The notes below the pieces were generated by a model, which had not been told where the DNA came from, did not search any database, and saw nothing but the letters and a program-made list of their open reading frames with translations. Made by a program: the position numbers and the translations under genes. Shown one piece after another: positions 5,113-8,035 of a stretch of 8,035 nt of DNA. How positions within the stretch are numbered: the stretch's first letter is position 1; each line of letters opens with the position of its first letter. The DNA lies in the NCBI GenBank assembly GCA_028819675.1, contig JAPPKT010000448.1, positions 1 through 8,035 on the forward strand, given 5' to 3'. The stretch comes from Caldilineaceae bacterium (GTDB taxonomy: Bacteria; Chloroflexota; Anaerolineae; Caldilineales; Caldilineaceae).

Positions 5113-6318
5113 TTACTTGATTATGGCCGGAAGCAGTGCGTAGAATTCGGTGGATTTGACGACATCGGCCAAGGGGACGCTGTCGAGGACGGTGTGCGCG
5201 GTGACTTCGTCGCCGGGGGCGAAACCGATGCTGGGGATACCGGCTTTGCCGCGCCAGTAGATGCCGTTGGTGCTGAAGTCCCACTTGCCTGTGGGCGCGT
5301 CGGGGAGGCCGATGAGCTTGCGGGCCTCCTGACCTGCCTGGACGAGGGGTTCGTCCTCTTCGAGCGCCCAGGCGGGAAAGTATTTTTCGACGGGAAAGAC
5401 GAAGCCGGTGTAGCTGGGCTCGTCGTAGTAGAGCATCTCCAGGGTTACGTCGCCGGCCTGTTGGTTTGCCTGGGGGATGAGGCCGCGCACCTGCTCGATG
5501 ACGGCGTCGAGATCTTCGCCGAAGGTGACGCGGCGGTCGATGTAGACGGTGCACTGGTTGGGGACGGCGTTGATGCTGGGCGTTTCGACTTCGATGTCGG
5601 TGGCGGTGATTTTGCCGGGCCCGAGGAAGGGGTGGTCGCCGAGGTGGGGTTCGAGACGGCTGATGCCATCGACGAGGGGGAGGGCCTTGTAGATGGCGTT
5701 GTCGCCGAGGTGGTTGCTGGCGGCGTGGGCGCTGCGGCCCTTGGCGACGGCCTTCAGCTCGACACGGCCTTTGTGGCCGCGATAGATCTGCATTTTGGTG
5801 GGTTCGCCGATGACGACGAAGTCGGGGCGGATACCCTCGTGTTCGACGAATGCGTGAGGGGCGATGCCGTCGCACCATTCTTCCATGTTGCCGAAGTAGT
5901 AGGCGGTCCAACCGTCGAGCAGGCCAAGGCTGCGGGCGATGGCGAGACCGTAGATCATGCCGGGCGTGCTGCCCTTTTCGTCGCAGGCGCCGCGGGCGTA
6001 AAAGATGCCGTCCTCGACTTTGCCCTCGAACGGATCCCACTCCCATTCGTCTGCGGCGCCGATGCCGACGGTGTCGATGTGGCTGTCGTAGACGAGGATG
6101 CGTTCACCGTTGCCGATTCGGCCGACGGTGTTGCCCATGGCGTCGAACCGGATTTCGTCGAAGCCGAGTTTGCGCAATTCAGACTGGACGCGTTCGCCGA
6201 CGGGACCGATTTGGGAATCGATGGAGGGGATGGCGCAGATCTCACGGAGTAAGGTGATGATATCGTCGCTGTGCTTGTGGACGGCGGACTGGATAGCAGG
6301 GATGTTGATTTCGGACAT
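5113..6318 (-). CDS. M20 family metallohydrolase, YgeY-like
   Basis: A 401-residue di-metal amidohydrolase/peptidase of the M20 (ArgE/DapE/carboxypeptidase G2) group, predicted cytoplasmic. Metal and catalytic residues are visible: H80 and D82 in 'YDSHIDTVG', bridging D113 in 'GACDEKG', base E146 and ligand E147 in 'MEEWCDG', E172 in 'GEPT', H198 in the dimerisation lid ('GRSAHAA'), and H375 in 'EVTAHT'. Blocks such as 'DHPFLGPGKIT' (228-238), 'DEPSYTGFVFPVEKYFPAW' (299-317) and 'KWDFSTNGIYW' (345-355) point to the YgeY subgroup (TIGR03526), named for a selenium/purine cluster in enterobacteria; the subgroup call is from memory and no selenium or purine genes are seen here. The ATG has GGAG 7 nt upstream. 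It follows an ABC permease by 35 bp, so it probably cleaves the imported compound, perhaps an N-acylated or peptide-like one. ArgE- or DapE-type activity remains possible. Confidence 0.92.
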   Translation of the reverse strand: MSEINIPAIQSAVHKHSDDIITLLREICAIPSIDSQIGPVGERVQSELRKLGFDEIRFDAMGNTVGRIGNGERILVYDSHIDTVGIGAADEWEWDPFEGKVEDGIFYARGACDEKGSTPGMIYGLAIARSLGLLDGWTAYYFGNMEEWCDGIAPHAFVEHEGIRPDFVVIGEPTKMQIYRGHKGRVELKAVAKGRSAHAASNHLGDNAIYKALPLVDGISRLEPHLGDHPFLGPGKITATDIEVETPSINAVPNQCTVYIDRRVTFGEDLDAVIEQVRGLIPQANQQAGDVTLEMLYYDEPSYTGFVFPVEKYFPAWALEEDEPLVQAGQEARKLIGLPDAPTGKWDFSTNGIYWRGKAGIPSIGFAPGDEVTAHTVLDSVPLADVVKSTEFYALLPAIIK

Positions 6319-6335
6319 GGATGGACTCCGAGAGG

Positions 6336-6351
6336 GCAGATTTGTGTCTGC
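6336..6351 (-). other. Small hairpin in the permease-hydrolase gap
   Basis: GCAGA and TCTGC form a 5-bp stem around CACAAA on the minus strand, inside the 35-bp gap between the permease stop and the hydrolase Shine-Dalgarno. It may adjust relative expression or mRNA stability; chance cannot be excluded at this length. Confidence 0.25.
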
Positions 6352-6353
6352 GG

Positions 6354-7232
6354 TCAGCCTTTGAGGGCGCCGGCCATGATGCCTTCGATGAAGTAGCGCT
6401 GCATGGCGAAGAAGATGATGATGATGGGAATGACGGCTATAACGGCGCCGCCGAGCACGAGGCCGTACTGGTCGTTGTAAGGGCCGCGCAGCGTGGGCAG
6501 GGCCAAGTTGATGACGTACATGGTTGAATCGTTGAGGACGATGAGGGGCCAGAGGAAGTCGTTCCAGGAGGACTGAAAGAAGATGATGCCCATGACTGCG
6601 AGGGCGGGGCGCAGGTTGGGCAGGGCGATGCGGAAGAAGATGCCCAATTCGCTGGAGCCGTCGATACGGGCGGCTTCCATCAGTTCGGTGGGCAGAGCCA
6701 ACGCGTACTGCCGGGCGAGGAAGATGCCGAAGGCGCTGGCGGCGAAGGGTACGATAAGGACCCAGTAGGTGTTGAGCCAGCCCAATCTGACCATCATCGT
6801 GTAGAGGGGGATCAGGACGACCTCAAAGGGAAGGGTAAAGCTGGCGAGGACCAGGATGAAGAGTACGCGCCTGAAGGGAAAGTCATATTTGGCGAAGGCG
6901 AATCCGGCCAGCATGCAGAGGAAAAGGGAGAGTGCGGTGCGGCCGACGGCGACGATGGCAGTATTCAAGAACCAGCGCAGGTAGAGTGTTTCGCCGATCA
7001 GCGTCGTGTAGTTATCCAGGTAAGGATTTTTGGGGATGATCTGAACCGGAAAAGTGAAGATTTCATTTTGCGGTTTGAATGAGGCGGAGATCATATAGAT
7101 GAAGGGGATGGCTGCCAGGACCACACCGAGCAGGAGCAGGATGTTTGCCAGGCTGACAAGAACCCCATTGCGAATCCGAATCGGGGAGAATTTTGGCCCA
7201 GAGGCAGGCGTGGCTTGAACGCTTGTTGTCAT
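6354..7232 (-). CDS. Carbohydrate ABC transporter permease, MalG/UgpE type
   Basis: A complete 292-residue inner-membrane subunit of a CUT1-family importer (COG0395). A cytoplasmic N-terminal tail precedes six predicted membrane segments, beginning at about residues 24-50 and ending at about 260-280. 'IPFIYMISASFKP' (42-54) is the family's typical first segment. The cytoplasmic EAA loop that contacts the ATPase reads 'EAARIDGSSELGIF' (186-199) followed by ALP (203-205), and 'SSWNDFLWPLI' (221-231) and the C-terminal 'GIMAGALKG' are also characteristic. The ATG has GAGGAA 4 nt upstream. It follows its partner permease by 94 bp and precedes the M20 hydrolase by 35 bp. CUT1 systems usually use a shared MsmX/UgpC-type ATPase, which fits the lack of an ATPase gene here. 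The substrate is unknown; the hydrolase suggests something other than a plain sugar. Confidence 0.96.
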   Translation of the reverse strand: MTTSVQATPASGPKFSPIRIRNGVLVSLANILLLLGVVLAAIPFIYMISASFKPQNEIFTFPVQIIPKNPYLDNYTTLIGETLYLRWFLNTAIVAVGRTALSLFLCMLAGFAFAKYDFPFRRVLFILVLASFTLPFEVVLIPLYTMMVRLGWLNTYWVLIVPFAASAFGIFLARQYALALPTELMEAARIDGSSELGIFFRIALPNLRPALAVMGIIFFQSSWNDFLWPLIVLNDSTMYVINLALPTLRGPYNDQYGLVLGGAVIAVIPIIIIFFAMQRYFIEGIMAGALKG

Positions 7233-7326
7233 GGATTTCCTCAGTACTGAACCGAGTTGATCTGACGGGAAAGACGGAAAGGCATTTGAATTGATGCCGA
7301 GAAAGACAGGATTCCCATTGATGGCC
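7233..7326 (-). other. 94-bp gap between paired permease genes, with hairpin and palindrome
   Basis: On the minus strand, GGCAT and ATGCC (7281-7298) form a 5-bp stem with an 8-nt loop followed by TTTCC. Further on is the perfect 10-bp palindrome TCAGTACTGA (7241-7250), directly before the Shine-Dalgarno of the second permease. Paired CUT1 permeases are usually separated by only a few bases, so the gap is wide. No promoter of good quality was found in it. Confidence 0.35.
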
Positions 7327-8035
7327 CTACTGGTCTTCGCGGAAGGCGCCGAAGAAGCGCAGGTTTAGAATGGCCAGGATGACGATAATCGTGACCAAGG
7401 TATATCCGATTGCGGATGCGTAGCCCAGATTGAAGTAGGAGAAGCCGGTATTATACAGATATTGAACGATACTCAAGGACTGGTCGCGGGGGCCGCCACC
7501 GGTAAGCAGATAGGGTTCGGCGAAGATCTGGTAGGAGCCGTTGATGGCGGTTACGGTTACGAAGAGGATGACAGGGCGCATGAGCGGAATGGTAATGCCG
7601 ACCAGGACTTGCCACCAGTTGGCCCCGTCGATGGCGGCGGCTTCTTCCAACTCTTTGGGTATGTTCTGCAGGCCGGCGACAAAGTAGAGAGAGTTTATGC
7701 CGGTAAAGCGCCAAATCAATAACAGGATGATAGAGAATTTTACGACACTGGCGTTGCGGACCCAGCCCACCTTGGCCTCTTCGCCAAAGGCGCGCATCAG
7801 ATAGCTGTTGATCAGGCCGGAATTGTAGTCGTAAAGAATACTGAACATGAGGCTGGCGATGACGGCAGAGGTCAGCAGAGGCACGAAGTAGGATAGTCGG
7901 TAGAAGCTCTTGGCATTGGCCCAGGGCACCAATTTTGAGTTGACTACGACGGCCAGGATAAAGGCCAGCGGGATCTGCAAGAGGAGGCTACCCAGCGCGT
8001 AGACTGTGGTGTTTAACAGAGACTGTTTGAAACGA
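7327..8035 (-). CDS. Carbohydrate ABC transporter permease, MalF/UgpA type (partial, N-terminus off window)
   Basis: This is the C-terminal 235 residues of the partner permease (COG1175). The frame is open to the right edge, so the true start lies outside; the visible part begins 'RFKQSLLNTTVYALG', which is normally about 70-80 residues into the protein, so roughly a quarter is missing. Membrane segments are followed by the EAA loop 'EAAAIDGANWWQVLVGITIP' (visible residues 131-150), then 'EPYLLTGGGP' and 'NLGYASAIGYTL', both typical of UgpA/MsmF-like permeases. It forms a heterodimer with the permease encoded next to it. The solute-binding protein gene is usually immediately upstream and would be just beyond the window. 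Confidence 0.95.
   Translation of the reverse strand, partial: RFKQSLLNTTVYALGSLLLQIPLAFILAVVVNSKLVPWANAKSFYRLSYFVPLLTSAVIASLMFSILYDYNSGLINSYLMRAFGEEAKVGWVRNASVVKFSIILLLIWRFTGINSLYFVAGLQNIPKELEEAAAIDGANWWQVLVGITIPLMRPVILFVTVTAINGSYQIFAEPYLLTGGGPRDQSLSIVQYLYNTGFSYFNLGYASAIGYTLVTIIVILAILNLRFFGAFREDQ

Noticed and set aside
5194..6252. Plus-strand open frame of 352 codons opposite the M20 hydrolase
   Set aside because: Antisense shadow of a gene with clear catalytic residues. The product is an Asp/Gly/Val-rich artefact without domain features.
7978..7980. TTG as the start of the right-edge permease
   Set aside because: The frame remains open to the window edge and the upstream residues (RFKQSLLNTTVYALG) are conserved permease sequence, so this codon is an internal Leu.

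Overview
The window is GC-rich bacterial chromosomal DNA in which every convincing gene lies on the minus strand, so transcription runs from right to left. A Chloroflexota (Anaerolineae/Caldilineae-like) host is the best guess. It rests on the yggS-proC-yggT cluster, the use of GTG starts, abundant CUT1 sugar-type ABC permeases, and a lipoprotein built from a 'SLGCP...YAQVITPG...YHT' repeat that I associate from memory with Chloroflexota hypothetical proteins. This is an inference, because no marker gene is present. No rRNA, tRNA, CRISPR array, transposase or phage gene was seen.

Right block (8035 to 5113, in transcription order): the 3' part of a MalF/UgpA-type ABC permease that runs off the window edge, a complete MalG/UgpE-type permease, and a complete M20-family metallohydrolase most like the YgeY branch. 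Gaps are 94 and 35 bp, so these look like one import-and-hydrolyse operon whose solute-binding protein would lie upstream, off the window. Two short hairpins follow the hydrolase stop.

Middle block (5046 to 1085): a candidate sigma70-type promoter leads into yggS (PLP homeostasis), proC (proline biosynthesis; it overlaps yggS by an ATGA), yggT (small membrane protein), a large lipoprotein with four copies of an uncharacterised domain of about 85 residues, and a small HExxH metallopeptidase (Zincin_1/MpgA-like) 17 bp after it. Three of these genes have a strong Shine-Dalgarno exactly 5 nt from the start codon. The lipoprotein and yggT both use GTG.

Left block (1084 to 1): about 600 bp without a credible gene, holding an imperfect inverted repeat after the metallopeptidase, a tandem 20-bp repeat, and a good minus-strand promoter candidate about 260 nt from the next start codon. 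Next comes the 5' part of a second, different ABC permease (LplC/YtcP type), cut by the left edge.

The housekeeping core (yggS-proC-yggT) is therefore flanked by two unrelated CUT1-type transport systems. The least explained item is the four-repeat lipoprotein and its neighbouring zinc peptidase. I found no clear new defence or mobile system.
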